This document shows, in pieces, positions 24,721 through 32,490 of a DNA stretch of 32,644 bases; positions within the stretch are counted from its first letter, which is position 1, and the number at the start of each line of letters is the position of its first letter. This stretch comes from Rhodobacteraceae bacterium UBA1943 (GTDB taxonomy: Bacteria > Pseudomonadota > Alphaproteobacteria > Rhodobacterales > Rhodobacteraceae): positions 2,902 to 35,545 of the forward strand of contig DDEX01000082.1 in the NCBI GenBank assembly GCA_002336845.1, read 5' to 3'. Position numbers and translations under genes: made by a program. Under the pieces are notes generated by a model that did no database searches, was not told the origin of the DNA, and was given only the letters and a program-made list of their open reading frames with translations.

Positions 24721-26262
24721 ATGGAGCCTTCCTCCCTTCCCCCTCGCCTTGATCTGACCGGCATCACCAAACGATTTCCGGGGGTGCTGGCCAACGACCA
24801 TGTGGGCTTTGCGGTCAGGCCAGGGGAAATCCATGCCCTGCTGGGCGAGAACGGCGCGGGCAAATCGACGCTGGTCAAGATGATCTATGGCATCATGCAG
24901 CCCGATGCGGGCGAAATCGCCTGGAACGGCCAGCGGGTGACGATTGCGAACCCCAAGGCAGCGCGCAAGCTGGGCATCGGCATGGTGTTTCAGCATTTCT
25001 CGCTGTTCGAGGCGATGACGGTGCTGGAAAACATCGCGCTGGGCATGGATGCCAGTATTCCGGCCCGTGCGCTTGAGGCAAAGATCCTGTCGGTCATGGG
25101 GCAATACGGGCTGAAGCTGGACCCCCATCGCATCGTCTCTACCCTGTCGGTGGGCGAACGGCAGCGGATCGAGATTGTCCGCGCGCTTCTCTTGAACCCC
25201 AAGCTGCTGATCATGGATGAGCCAACCAGCGTGCTGACGCCGCAAGAGGTGGATCAGCTTTTCGTCGTCCTGCGGCAACTCGCATCCGAGGGATGCTCAA
25301 TCCTGTACATCAGCCACAAGCTGCATGAAATCAAGGCTTTGTGTGACAGTGCCACCATCCTGCGCGGCGGCAAGCTGGTGGATACCTGCGACCCAAAGGT
25401 GGAAACCAGCCGTTCGATGGCGGAAAAGATGATTGGGGGCAGCCTGAAAGACATCCAGCGCAACGCAGACCGCAGCTTTGGCCCTGACAAACTGGTCGTC
25501 AAGGCGCTGTCGCTGACCCCGCCGGGTGCCTTTGCCGTGGCGCTGCGCGAGATCAGCTTTTCCGTACGGGCTGGCGAGATTTTCGGCATCGCCGGGGTTG
25601 CCGGCAACGGACAAAATTCCTTGCTGCTGGCGCTGTCGGGCGAAGAAGTGGCGCCCGATCACGGCGCCGTCGTGGTGAATGGCGATGCCGTCGGCGGGCT
25701 GGCCGCGAAAGAGCGGCGCCTGAAGGGTATGGCAAGTGTGCCGGAAGAGCGAAACGGTCATGCCGCCGTCCCCACCTTCAGTCTGACCGACAATGCCGTG
25801 CTGACGGCGCGCGACCGGCTGGGCATGGTGCGCGCCGGTCTGATCGACGCACGCGCCGCCCGCACCTATGCGGGCGAGGTGATCGAGGCGTTTTCGGTCA
25901 AGGCCACAGGGCCGGGGGCAGCGGCCGAAAGCCTGTCGGGCGGGAATTTGCAGAAGTACATCATGGGCCGGGAAATCCTGCAAAAACCGCAGGTTCTGGT
26001 GGTCAGCCAACCGACATGGGGCGTTGATGCCGGGGCGGCGGCGGCGATCCATCAGGCGCTGGTCGATCTGGCTGCCACCGGCTCGGCCATCGTGGTGATC
26101 AGCCAGGATCTGGATGAGCTGTTGTCGCTGTGTGACACGCTGGCCGTGATAAACGAGGGGCGGCTTTCGGCACCGATGAAGGTGGCCGATGCCAATATCG
26201 AGGAGATTGGCCTTCTGATGGGCGGCATTCACGGCGAAGGGGGCAGCGCCCATGCGGCTTAA
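24721..26262 (+). CDS. BMP-type nucleoside/purine ABC transporter, ATP-binding protein
   Basis: A 513-residue tandem ATPase with two ABC domains, like NupA/YufO of nucleoside importers. The first domain has Walker A GENGAGKST (42-50), signature LSVGERQRIEI (about 144) and Walker B KLLIMDEPTSVLTP. The second has a degenerate Walker A (GVAGNGQNSL) without lysine, the signature LSGGNLQKYI and VVSQPTWGVD, as usual for this subfamily. ATG 24721 is preferred (CGGAG 5 bases upstream) over the in-frame TTG 24703. It overlaps the next gene by 11 bp. Together with two permeases and a BMP-type binding protein it forms a complete importer, and its position next to purine-degrading enzymes points to purine nucleosides or bases. 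Confidence 0.92.
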   Translation: MEPSSLPPRLDLTGITKRFPGVLANDHVGFAVRPGEIHALLGENGAGKSTLVKMIYGIMQPDAGEIAWNGQRVTIANPKAARKLGIGMVFQHFSLFEAMTVLENIALGMDASIPARALEAKILSVMGQYGLKLDPHRIVSTLSVGERQRIEIVRALLLNPKLLIMDEPTSVLTPQEVDQLFVVLRQLASEGCSILYISHKLHEIKALCDSATILRGGKLVDTCDPKVETSRSMAEKMIGGSLKDIQRNADRSFGPDKLVVKALSLTPPGAFAVALREISFSVRAGEIFGIAGVAGNGQNSLLLALSGEEVAPDHGAVVVNGDAVGGLAAKERRLKGMASVPEERNGHAAVPTFSLTDNAVLTARDRLGMVRAGLIDARAARTYAGEVIEAFSVKATGPGAAAESLSGGNLQKYIMGREILQKPQVLVVSQPTWGVDAGAAAAIHQALVDLAATGSAIVVISQDLDELLSLCDTLAVINEGRLSAPMKVADANIEEIGLLMGGIHGEGGSAHAA

Positions 26263-27340
26263 GCTGGAAAAACGCCCCGAACCCAGCATTGCGATGCAGG
26301 TGCTGACCCCGATCCTGTCGGTGGTGGCGACCATGTTCATCGGGATGATCGTCTTCGACCTTTTGGGCATCGACGGCTTTCGTGCCGTGGTCGATATTTT
26401 CCTGACCCCGCTTCTGGCCAGCTACAAATGGCAGGACGTGGCGGTCAAGGCCGCCCCCCTGATCATCATCGCGCTGGGGCTGTCGGTGGGCAACCGGGCG
26501 CAGGTGTGGAACATCGGGGCCGAGGGCCAGTATATCATCGGTGCACTTTGCGCCGCCGGGGTAGGCATCGCCTTTGGCCCGGTGGGCGGGTTTTTCGTGG
26601 TCCTGCTGATGATCCTTGCGGGGATGCTGGGCGGCGGCGCATGGGCGGCGGTGCCTGCCGTGCTGCGGACGCGGTTCAATGTGAACGAGATCCTGTCGAG
26701 CCTGATGCTGACCTATGTGGCGGCGCAGGTGCTCAGCTATCTGGTGGGCGGCCCGTGGAAAGACCCGAACGGCCGCAACTTTCCCGCCACGGCGCCGCTG
26801 CAACCAGACCAGACGCTGCCCATCTTGGTACCCGGCACCACGATTCATCTGGGCGTGCTGATCGCCCTTGTCCTGCCCTTTGTCTTCTGGCTGGTGATGA
26901 GCCGGGCGGTCTTTGGCTATCAGGTGCGTGTCGTCGGCTCCTCGCCACAGGCCGCCCGCCACGGCGGGTTTGACAGCCGCCGCACCATCATGTCCACGCT
27001 GATCATCGGCGGTGCCATGGCTGGCCTTGCCGGTGCGCTGGAGCTTACGGGCGCCCTGAAGGCCATCAACCTTGGTTTCCCCTCGGGCTATGGCTTTTCC
27101 GCAATCATCGTCAGCTTCCTGGGGCGACTGAACCCCATCGGCTGCCTGATTGCCGGGATTGTGCTGGCCGTCACCTATGTGGGCGGACAGGTGGCACAGA
27201 CCACCGTGCATATCCCTAATGCAACCGCTGGCATCTTTCAGGCAATGATGCTGTTCATGATCCTCGCCTCTGACATCCTGATCCGCTATCGCGTCCGGCT
27301 TGTCGCTTCTGCCAAGCCACAAACCGTCGCCGGAGAGTAA
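26252..27340 (+). CDS. BMP-type ABC transporter permease, first subunit
   Basis: A 362-residue inner-membrane protein of the BPD_transp_2 family (NupB/YufP type) with an N-terminal membrane helix (about 18-38) and eight or nine further segments. Family-typical stretches include GLSVGNRAQVWNIGAEGQY (near 77-95), FNVNEILSSLMLTYVA and GYGFSAIIVSFLGRLNP. It pairs with the second permease to form the channel. The start overlaps the ATPase gene by 11 bp, and the following gene starts 1 base after its stop, so translation is coupled. Confidence 0.92.
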   Translation: MRLKLEKRPEPSIAMQVLTPILSVVATMFIGMIVFDLLGIDGFRAVVDIFLTPLLASYKWQDVAVKAAPLIIIALGLSVGNRAQVWNIGAEGQYIIGALCAAGVGIAFGPVGGFFVVLLMILAGMLGGGAWAAVPAVLRTRFNVNEILSSLMLTYVAAQVLSYLVGGPWKDPNGRNFPATAPLQPDQTLPILVPGTTIHLGVLIALVLPFVFWLVMSRAVFGYQVRVVGSSPQAARHGGFDSRRTIMSTLIIGGAMAGLAGALELTGALKAINLGFPSGYGFSAIIVSFLGRLNPIGCLIAGIVLAVTYVGGQVAQTTVHIPNATAGIFQAMMLFMILASDILIRYRVRLVASAKPQTVAGE

Positions 27341-27341
27341 G

Positions 27342-28265
27342 ATGACCCTTGATCTGATCATTGCCGCGCTGATGACCGTCGTGGGCCTGACCACCCCAAT
27401 CCTTCTGGCCGGATTGGGCGAGCTGGTGACCGAGAAGTCCGGGGTGCTGAACCTTGGGGTCGAGGGGATGATGCTGATGGGCGCCATCAGTGGCTTTGCG
27501 GTGACGGTGTTCACCTTCAACCCCTGGCTTGGCGTTCTGGGCGCGGCCTTTGGCGGGGCGGCAAGTTCGATGCTGTTTGCCGTGCTGGTCCTGCAACTCA
27601 ATTCGAACCAGGTGGCGACGGGTCTGGCGCTGACCATCTTTGGCACCGGACTATCGTCGCTGATCGGGCTGTCCTTCGTCGGGCGCATCGTGCCGCCGTT
27701 CTCCTCGATCTTCCCGGCTGCCCTGTCGCGCCATCCGGTCTGGCAGGTGATCTTCGGCTATTCGCCCATCGTCTATTTCGCCCTGATCATGGTGCCCATC
27801 ACTGCATGGTTCCTGCACCGCACGCGTGCGGGCCTGATCCTGCGGGCGGTGGGCGAAAATGACCATTCCGCCCATTCCATCGGCTATTCGGTCGTGGGCG
27901 TGCGCTATGCCGCGATTGCCTTCGGGGGCGCGATGGCCGGCATCGGTGGGGCCTATTTCAGCATGGTGATCACCCCGATGTGGGCCGAAAAGATGACCGC
28001 CGGGCGCGGCTGGATCGCGCTGGCGCTGGTGGTGTTCGCAGGCTGGCGCACCGGGCGCCTGCTGGCGGGGGCCTATTTCTTCGGCATCCTGATGGCGCTG
28101 GAGCTTTATGCCAAGGCCGCCGGATTTTCCTTCATGCCATCACAGTTCTGGGCGGCAATGCCCTATCTGATGACCGTTGCGGCACTGACCATCATTTCCG
28201 CCCGCGGCACGCAAGGGGCCAACGCGCCCGCCTGCCTTGGCAAACCCTTCCTACCCTCAACCTAA
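27342..28265 (+). CDS. BMP-type ABC transporter permease, second subunit
   Basis: A 307-residue membrane protein of the same family as the upstream permease (NupC/YufQ type). It contains GVLNLGVEGMMLMGAISGF (about 37-55) and the coupling-helix region RAVGENDHSAHSIGYSVVGVRYAAIAFGG. The ATG at 27342 has GGAGAG just upstream (27332-27337) and lies directly after the TAA of the first permease. The binding-protein gene follows after 21 bases. Confidence 0.92.
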   Translation: MTLDLIIAALMTVVGLTTPILLAGLGELVTEKSGVLNLGVEGMMLMGAISGFAVTVFTFNPWLGVLGAAFGGAASSMLFAVLVLQLNSNQVATGLALTIFGTGLSSLIGLSFVGRIVPPFSSIFPAALSRHPVWQVIFGYSPIVYFALIMVPITAWFLHRTRAGLILRAVGENDHSAHSIGYSVVGVRYAAIAFGGAMAGIGGAYFSMVITPMWAEKMTAGRGWIALALVVFAGWRTGRLLAGAYFFGILMALELYAKAAGFSFMPSQFWAAMPYLMTVAALTIISARGTQGANAPACLGKPFLPST

Positions 28266-28286
28266 AAAACCAACAGGAGAGTAATC

Positions 28287-29369
28287 ATGGCAAATGTTTC
28301 CCGCCGCGCATTGATGAAGGGGGTCGGCGCTGCCGCAACCCTGTCGATGATCGCGCAGATGGCCAAGGCCGAAGGCAAGGTGAAGGTCGGTTTCATCTTC
28401 CTCGGCCCCATCGGCGACTATGGCTGGACCTGGGCGCACAACAAGGGGCGCGAGGCGATTGACGCTGCCTTGGGCGACAAGGTGGAAACCGTCTATGTCG
28501 AGAACGTCGCCGAAGACGCCTCGGCCGTGCCGGTGATCCGCGACCTGGCAAACCAGGGCTGCAAGCTGATCTTCACCTGCTCTTACGGGTATATGGACCA
28601 GACCATTCAGGTCGCCTCTGAATTCCCCGATGTGAAGTTCGAACATTGCACCGGCTTCAAACGCGCCGACAACGTGGCCACCTACAATTCCAAGTTCCAC
28701 GAAGGCCGCGCCGTTCTGGGCACCATCGCGGGCAAGATGTCAAAGTCGGGCGTGCTGGGCTATCTGGGCAGCTATAAGGTGCCCGAGGTGGTCTTGGGCG
28801 TGAACGCCTTCTGCCTGGCAGCACAGCAGCAGAACCCCGATGCCAAGGTCAAGCTGGTGATGATCGACTCGTGGTTCGATCCGCCCAAGGAAGCGGCCGC
28901 GACCGACACGCTGATCAACCTGGGTTGCGATATCGTCACCACCCATACCGACAGCCCGGCCGCGCTGCAAATCCTTGAACAAAAGGGGCTTTACGGCTTT
29001 GGCCAGGGTGCCGACATGTCGTCTTTCGCGCCCAATGCCCACCTGACCGCGATCGAGGACATCTGGGGGCCCTATTACGTTCAGCGCGCCCAAGCGATCG
29101 TGGACGGCACCTGGAAGTCGGAAGATACTTGGGACGGCATGAAGGAAGGCACCGTCATCATTTCGCCTTACAACAAGGCGGTGCCGGCGGATGTCGCGGC
29201 CCTGGCTGATGGCGTGCAGGCGGGCTGGAAGGATGGCAGCTATGACGTTTTCAAAGGCCCGATCTACGATCAGGACGGCAACCTGAAGGTCAAGGAAGGC
29301 GAGACCATGTCGCTGGCCGATCTGGCTGTGATCGACTGGTTCGTGAAGGGCGTCGAAAGCGCCGCGTAA
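28287..29369 (+). CDS. BMP family ABC transporter substrate-binding protein
   Basis: A 360-residue periplasmic binding protein of the Bmp/PnrA family. The N-terminus (SRRALMKGVGAAATL, then AKA before the mature protein) looks like a twin-arginine signal peptide of the cofactor-free type. The mature protein starts with KVKVGFIFLGPIGDYGWTWAHNKG, with GDYGW as the family ligand loop, and has FHEGRAVLGTIAGKMSKSGVLGYLG and VITTH-like strands. No lipobox is visible, so it is probably soluble rather than membrane-anchored. AGGAGAG lies 6 bases before the ATG. PnrA-type proteins bind purine nucleosides. Here the neighbouring genes favour a purine or oxopurine ligand, which is an inference. The transcript ends at the terminator at 29391. 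Confidence 0.92.
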   Translation: MANVSRRALMKGVGAAATLSMIAQMAKAEGKVKVGFIFLGPIGDYGWTWAHNKGREAIDAALGDKVETVYVENVAEDASAVPVIRDLANQGCKLIFTCSYGYMDQTIQVASEFPDVKFEHCTGFKRADNVATYNSKFHEGRAVLGTIAGKMSKSGVLGYLGSYKVPEVVLGVNAFCLAAQQQNPDAKVKLVMIDSWFDPPKEAAATDTLINLGCDIVTTHTDSPAALQILEQKGLYGFGQGADMSSFAPNAHLTAIEDIWGPYYVQRAQAIVDGTWKSEDTWDGMKEGTVIISPYNKAVPADVAALADGVQAGWKDGSYDVFKGPIYDQDGNLKVKEGETMSLADLAVIDWFVKGVESAA

Positions 29370-29390
29370 GGCTGGCACAGGCAAGAAACT

Positions 29391-29416
29391 GGGGCGGGCA
29401 TTGGCCCGCCCCTTTT
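29391..29416 (+). terminator. Strong Rho-independent terminator after the transporter operon
   Basis: A perfect 9-bp stem, GGGGCGGGC (29391-29399) with GCCCGCCCC (29404-29412), closes a 4-base loop and is followed by TTTT and CATTT. It lies 21 bases after the stop codon of the binding protein. Confidence 0.9.
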
Positions 29417-29459
29417 CATTTCCCCTGCGGCAATCGGGCGTAATTTTCACATATACATT

Positions 29460-29477
29460 TATATATTCGAATATATA
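29460..29477. promoter_or_regulatory. 18-bp perfect AT-rich palindrome, probable operator of the sulfide:quinone oxidoreductase gene
   Basis: TATATATTCGAATATATA is a perfect palindrome in an otherwise GC-rich region, 32 bases before the sqr start. It overlaps the likely -10 region: TTCACA at 29446-29451 is a possible -35 with GAATAT 17 bases later. ArsR-family persulfide sensors (BigR, SqrR) are known to bind AT-rich palindromes with an ATTC/GAAT core in front of sulfide-oxidation genes, so repression relieved by sulfide is the natural guess. The regulator gene is not in this window. Confidence 0.65.
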
Positions 29478-29509
29478 TTAGTCTCGTGATACCGGAGGGA
29501 GGAACGGGA

Positions 29510-30796
29510 ATGGCACATATCGTCGTATTGGGGGCCGGTCTTGGCGGCTCGATCATGGCCTATGAGTTGCGCGACCAGTTGCGCGCCGAAGACAGGATCA
29601 CCGTGGTCACGAAGGAACCGAAGTATCACTTCGTGCCCTCAAACCCCTGGATCGCGGTCGGCTGGCGCCAGCGTGAGGAGATCACCGTCGATCTGGCTCC
29701 GGTGATGGCGAAAAAGGGCATCGAGTTCAAAGCGATGGCGGCCGAAAAGGTCATTCCGCAGGAAAACCGCATCGCGCTGGCCGATGGCAGCTCGGTTTCG
29801 TATGACTATCTTGTCATCGCAACCGGCCCGGAATTGGCCTTTGACGAGATTGAGGGCTTTGGTCCCCATGGCGGCTATACCCAGTCCGTCTGCCATATCG
29901 ACCATGCCGAACAGGCGCGTGAGGTTTTTGAAAAACTGTTGAAGAACCCCGGCCCGGTGATCATTGGCGCGGCGCAGGGCGCAAGCTGCTTTGGCCCGGC
30001 CTATGAATTCCTGTTCATCCTTGAAACCGCCCTGCGCAAGGCCAAGATCCGCGACAAGGTGCCGATGACCTTCGTGACCGCCGAGCCCTATATCGGCCAC
30101 CTTGGCCTTGACGGGGTGGGCGATACCAAGGGCCTTCTGGAATCCGAGATGCGCGCCAAGCACATCAAATGGATCACCTCGGCCCGGGTGAAAAAGGTCG
30201 AAGACGGCAAAATGTGGGTCGAGGAGGTGGCCGATGACGGCAGCGTCAAGGCCACGCGCGAAATGCCCTTTGCCTTTTCCATGATGCTGCCCGCCTTCCG
30301 CGGTATAGCGCCCCTGCGCGGCATCGACGGCCTGTCGAACCCCCGCGGCTTTACCATCGTCGATAATCACCAGCAGAACCCGACCTTCCGCAACATCTTT
30401 GCCGTCGGCGTCTGCGTGGCAATCCCGCCGATGGCCCCAACCCCGGTGCCCTGTGGCGTGCCCAAGACCGGCTTCATGATCGAGTCAATGGTCACGGCCA
30501 CCGCCCACAACCTCGGCAACATCGTGCGCGGCAAGGAACCTGACCGCGTGGGCACCTGGAACGCGATCTGCCTGGCCGACTTCGGCGACGGGGGTGTGGC
30601 TTTCGTCGCCCAACCACAGATTCCGCCGCGCAACGTCAACTGGTCGTCCAGCGGTAAATGGGTGCATCTGGCCAAGGTGGGGTTCGAGAAATACTTTCTG
30701 CGCAAGCTGCGCAAAGGCACTTCGGAACCGTTTTACGAAGCCTTCGCGCTGAAAACCCTTGGCATCGACAAGCTCAAGGCCACCACGGAGGGCTGA
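29510..30796 (+). CDS. sqr: Sulfide:quinone oxidoreductase
   Basis: A membrane-associated flavoprotein of 428 residues that oxidises sulfide to sulfur/polysulfide and reduces quinone. The FAD-binding GAGLGGS (8-14) opens the protein, ATGPEL follows near 105, and C128, C160 and C354 match the three essential cysteines of Acidithiobacillus ferrooxidans SQR (128, 160, 356) in almost identical contexts (QSVCHIDHAE, QGASCFGPAYEF, WNAICLADFGD). Two additional cysteines are at 302 and 315. The C-terminal WVHLAKVGFEKYFLRK segment is the membrane-binding helix region. The start is ATG 29510 behind the very strong GGAGGGAGGA; an in-frame GTG 29486 is not favoured. It appears to be a single-gene transcription unit controlled by the palindrome upstream. 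Confidence 0.92.
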   Translation: MAHIVVLGAGLGGSIMAYELRDQLRAEDRITVVTKEPKYHFVPSNPWIAVGWRQREEITVDLAPVMAKKGIEFKAMAAEKVIPQENRIALADGSSVSYDYLVIATGPELAFDEIEGFGPHGGYTQSVCHIDHAEQAREVFEKLLKNPGPVIIGAAQGASCFGPAYEFLFILETALRKAKIRDKVPMTFVTAEPYIGHLGLDGVGDTKGLLESEMRAKHIKWITSARVKKVEDGKMWVEEVADDGSVKATREMPFAFSMMLPAFRGIAPLRGIDGLSNPRGFTIVDNHQQNPTFRNIFAVGVCVAIPPMAPTPVPCGVPKTGFMIESMVTATAHNLGNIVRGKEPDRVGTWNAICLADFGDGGVAFVAQPQIPPRNVNWSSSGKWVHLAKVGFEKYFLRKLRKGTSEPFYEAFALKTLGIDKLKATTEG

Positions 30797-30832
30797 TGGG
30801 GCGAAGGCTGGGGGCGACGGTTGGCGTCGCAG

Positions 30833-30869
30833 GCAGACTGGCCAAGGCAGCTCGGGCGTGACAGTCTGC
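30833..30869 (+). repeat. Inverted repeat between sqr and the DAO-family gene
   Basis: GCAGACT (30833-30839) is exactly complementary to AGTCTGC (30863-30869) around 23 bases. It lacks a T-run. It might be a weak transcript end for sqr or a protein site; a chance match is possible. Confidence 0.25.
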
Positions 30870-30903
30870 GCCCGATCCTAGCCTTGCCTGACGGAAAGAC
30901 CTT

Positions 30904-31977
30904 ATGACATACGATTTCCTGATCATCGGCGGTGGTATCGCCGGTGTTTCCGCCGCCGCCCGCCTTGCCCCCCTTGGCCGCGTGCTGTTGCTGGAGGCAG
31001 AGGCGCATCTGGCGCACCACGCCTCGGGCCGCTCTGCCGCCCTGTATGAGCCGAACTACGGGCTGCGCCCGGTGGTCGAGCTGTCGCTCGCCTCTGGCGA
31101 TCACTTCCGCAATGCGGGCGACCTGCTCAGCCCGCGCGGCCTGATGATTCTGGGCAAGCCGGGCGAGGACGAGGGCTTCGCCGCCGACATCACAGCGATG
31201 GACTTGCCGCGGATTTCGCTTGATCAGGCACATGCCATGGTGCCGATTCTGAACCCCGAAACCGTGGCCATGGCCGCCTTTGGCGATCACGCCTGGGACA
31301 TCGACACCGACCTGTTGATCCAACGCTTCGCGCGTGATGCCAAGGCGAATGGCGACATCGTAACCAATGCCCGCGTCACCGCGATCCGCCATGACAGCGC
31401 AGGCTGGCATGTGACAACCCCGGCGGGCGAGTTCTCGGGCCGCCTGCTGATCAACGCCGCCGGTGCCTGGGTGGATCAGGTGGCGACGATGGCGGGGGTG
31501 AAGCCGCTGGGCTTCACGCCCAACCGCCGCTCGATGGCGCGTATTCCTGCGCCCGGCGACCATGATGTCAGCAAGTGGCCGATGATGTTCGGCGTGGGCG
31601 AAACCTGGTACGCCAAGCCCGATGCTGGCGCGCTGATCGTTTCGCCTGCCGAAGAGCACCCGCAGGAACCGCATGACGCCTGGGCCGATGACATGGTGCT
31701 GGCCGAGGGGCTTGCGCGCTATGAGGAAATGGTGACCGAGCCTGTCACCCGGCTGATTTCCAACTGGGCGGGCCTGCGCACCTTTGCGCCCGACCGTGTG
31801 CTGGTGATCGGACGCGACACCAAAGTGCCCGATTTCTTCTGGCTGGCGGGACAAGGCGGTTACGGCTTTCAAACCTCGCCCGCCGCCAGCCTTCTGGCAG
31901 CCGACCTGATCGCAGGCCGTACGCCCACACTGGCTGCCGATGTTGTGGCCAGCCTTTCTCCGGCGCGGTTTGCGTAA
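30904..31977 (+). CDS. FAD-dependent oxidoreductase, DAO family (D-amino acid dehydrogenase-like)
   Basis: A 357-residue flavoprotein. The Rossmann FAD motif is at the start (FLIIGGGIAGVSAAARLAPLGRVLLLEAE, residues 5-33), followed by HHASGRSAALYEPNYG, typical of the glycine/D-amino-acid oxidase family. The FAD-contacting strand LLINAAGAWVDQVA lies near 180-193, and the C-terminal signature GLRTFAPDRVLVIGRD and FFWLAGQGGYGFQTSPAAS closes the active site. The pattern resembles D-arginine dehydrogenase-type enzymes more than sarcosine oxidase, but the substrate cannot be fixed. GGAAAG lies before the ATG. It follows sqr after 107 bp and is probably independent of it. Confidence 0.88.
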   Translation: MTYDFLIIGGGIAGVSAAARLAPLGRVLLLEAEAHLAHHASGRSAALYEPNYGLRPVVELSLASGDHFRNAGDLLSPRGLMILGKPGEDEGFAADITAMDLPRISLDQAHAMVPILNPETVAMAAFGDHAWDIDTDLLIQRFARDAKANGDIVTNARVTAIRHDSAGWHVTTPAGEFSGRLLINAAGAWVDQVATMAGVKPLGFTPNRRSMARIPAPGDHDVSKWPMMFGVGETWYAKPDAGALIVSPAEEHPQEPHDAWADDMVLAEGLARYEEMVTEPVTRLISNWAGLRTFAPDRVLVIGRDTKVPDFFWLAGQGGYGFQTSPAASLLAADLIAGRTPTLAADVVASLSPARFA

Positions 31978-32029
31978 CAAATTCACATTATTGAATGTAG
32001 TTGGCCTGCATCAAGGCACTCCCCTCGCC

Positions 32030-32049
32030 CCGCCGCGATTATGCGGCGG
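32030..32049 (+). repeat. Hairpin directly upstream of the CMD gene ribosome-binding site
   Basis: CCGCCGC (32030-32036) pairs perfectly with GCGGCGG (32043-32049) around a 6-base loop, two bases before the Shine-Dalgarno AAAGGAGA (32052-32059). It may modulate translation or mark the end of the upstream transcript; a T-run is missing. Confidence 0.45.
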
Positions 32050-32064
32050 ACAAAGGAGATTGCC

Positions 32065-32412
32065 TTGACACCCTATCGCCAGAAAACCGCTGATATCCGC
32101 ACCGAACTGCGCGCCCTGCACAACCTGAACCCCGAAACCGCCAAGGGGTTTCAGGCCCTGTCGGCAGGCGCCATGACCGACGGCGTACTGGACAAAAAAC
32201 AGCGCGAATTCGTCGCCCTTGGCATTGCCGTCACCCAGCGGTGCGAGCCTTGCGTTAACCTTCATGTTGAGGCGCTGATGAAAGCCGGCGCCCGCCGCGA
32301 AGAAGTGGCCTCGGTCCTTGCCATGTGCGTGCAAATGGGCGGCGGCCCGGCACTGATGTATGCCGCCCATGCGCTTGCCGCTTGGGACGAATTCGCCACG
32401 CCCGCAGGCTGA
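32065..32412 (+). CDS. Carboxymuconolactone decarboxylase (AhpD-like) family protein
   Basis: A 115-residue protein of the CMD fold. The redox motif CEPC with the following histidine (RCEPCVNLHVEALMKAGA) matches the AhpD-type CXXC...H signature of alkylhydroperoxidase-like members, so a thiol peroxidase or disulfide reductase role is more likely than true decarboxylation. The start is taken as TTG 32065, because AAAGGAGA lies 5 bases upstream. An in-frame ATG at 32041 falls in a hairpin loop and would put that site inside the gene. Family proteins form trimers or hexamers. No physiological partner is visible next to it. Confidence 0.85.
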   Translation: MTPYRQKTADIRTELRALHNLNPETAKGFQALSAGAMTDGVLDKKQREFVALGIAVTQRCEPCVNLHVEALMKAGARREEVASVLAMCVQMGGGPALMYAAHALAAWDEFATPAG

Positions 32413-32490
32413 CCGGATCGGCGGATTGCCGCGAGGCTGTCAAAAACCGGGCTTCGGCGTCTGATGACATCCGCCGCAGGATTTGCGACC

